Shown here in pieces: positions 6,731 through 6,742 of a stretch of DNA of 6,742 nt (position 1 is its first letter; each line of letters opens with the position of its first letter). The notes beneath the pieces were generated by a model that saw only the letters and a program-made list of their open reading frames with translations, made no database searches and was not told where the DNA came from. The position numbers and the translations under genes were made by a program. The DNA comes from CAYZQE01 sp964480635 (GTDB lineage: Bacteria > Pseudomonadota > Gammaproteobacteria > GCA-001735895): the NCBI GenBank assembly GCA_964480635.1, contig CAYZQE010000111.1, forward strand, positions 1-6,742, read 5' to 3'.

Positions 6731-6742
6731 GGGTACTGACCC
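6731..6742. repeat. Short GGGT/ACCC inverted repeat at the window edge
   Basis: The last 12 bases, GGGTACTGACCC, form a 4-bp GGGT/ACCC stem around ACTG and follow an A-rich run, 14 bases after the stop of the Uma2-family gene. GC-rich motifs of this GGGTCAGTACCC type are often part of REP-like repeats or ends of IS200/REP-transposase elements. The sequence stops here, so it could equally be the start of a terminator stem or chance. Confidence 0.25.

Noticed and set aside
1..6742. CRISPR array, tRNA or rRNA gene, toxin-antitoxin pair or phage module
   Set aside because: No regularly spaced repeats, cloverleaf-like segments or matching protein families were seen; the coding content is accounted for by the genes listed.

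Overview
The window reads as a stretch of chromosome from an AT-rich gammaproteobacterium with type IV pili. The evidence is a SucC/SucD pair very close in length and sequence to the E. coli proteins, and a PilS/PilR two-component pair preceded by a PP0621-type zinc-ribbon protein. The genus cannot be fixed from this sequence; a marine or sulfur/methane-associated lineage (Thiotrichales or Methylococcales type) would fit but is only a guess. Coding is dense, and the only non-coding stretches are about 220 bp at the left edge and four gaps of about 9 to 105 bp.

Left edge (1-227): not coding. It holds the ends of two short IS5-type elements placed head to tail. One is a complete 157-bp MITE-like element (67-223) with imperfect 17-bp terminal inverted repeats and a TTAA duplication. 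The other is only a right end (to 62), running off the window. The duplicated TTAA on the right also forms the stop codon of dksA.

Minus-strand block (224-2793): transcribed in the order sucC, sucD, dksA. sucC and sucD overlap by ATGA and encode the two subunits of succinyl-CoA synthetase (TCA cycle). dksA follows after 105 bp and has its own good sigma70-type promoter with a GC-rich discriminator, which suggests ppGpp/DksA feedback. Its product keeps only one of the four zinc-finger cysteines (Cys, Thr, Thr, Ala pattern) and resembles the short DksA type common in alphaproteobacteria.

Plus-strand block (2897-6026): divergent from sucC across about 100 bp. It contains a small membrane-anchored zinc-ribbon protein, then the sensor kinase pilS (overlapping it by 17 bp), then the sigma54-dependent response regulator pilR (9 bp later). 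This is a compact operon for control of pilin transcription; the pilin genes themselves are not in the window.

Right edge (6027-6742): a Uma2-family (PD-(D/E)XK fold) protein of unknown role, with its own likely promoter, followed by a small GGGT/ACCC inverted repeat cut by the end of the window.

I see no strong sign of a new multi-gene system. The items most worth following are the cysteine-poor DksA with its discriminator-type promoter, and the IS5-type element inserted exactly at the dksA stop codon.
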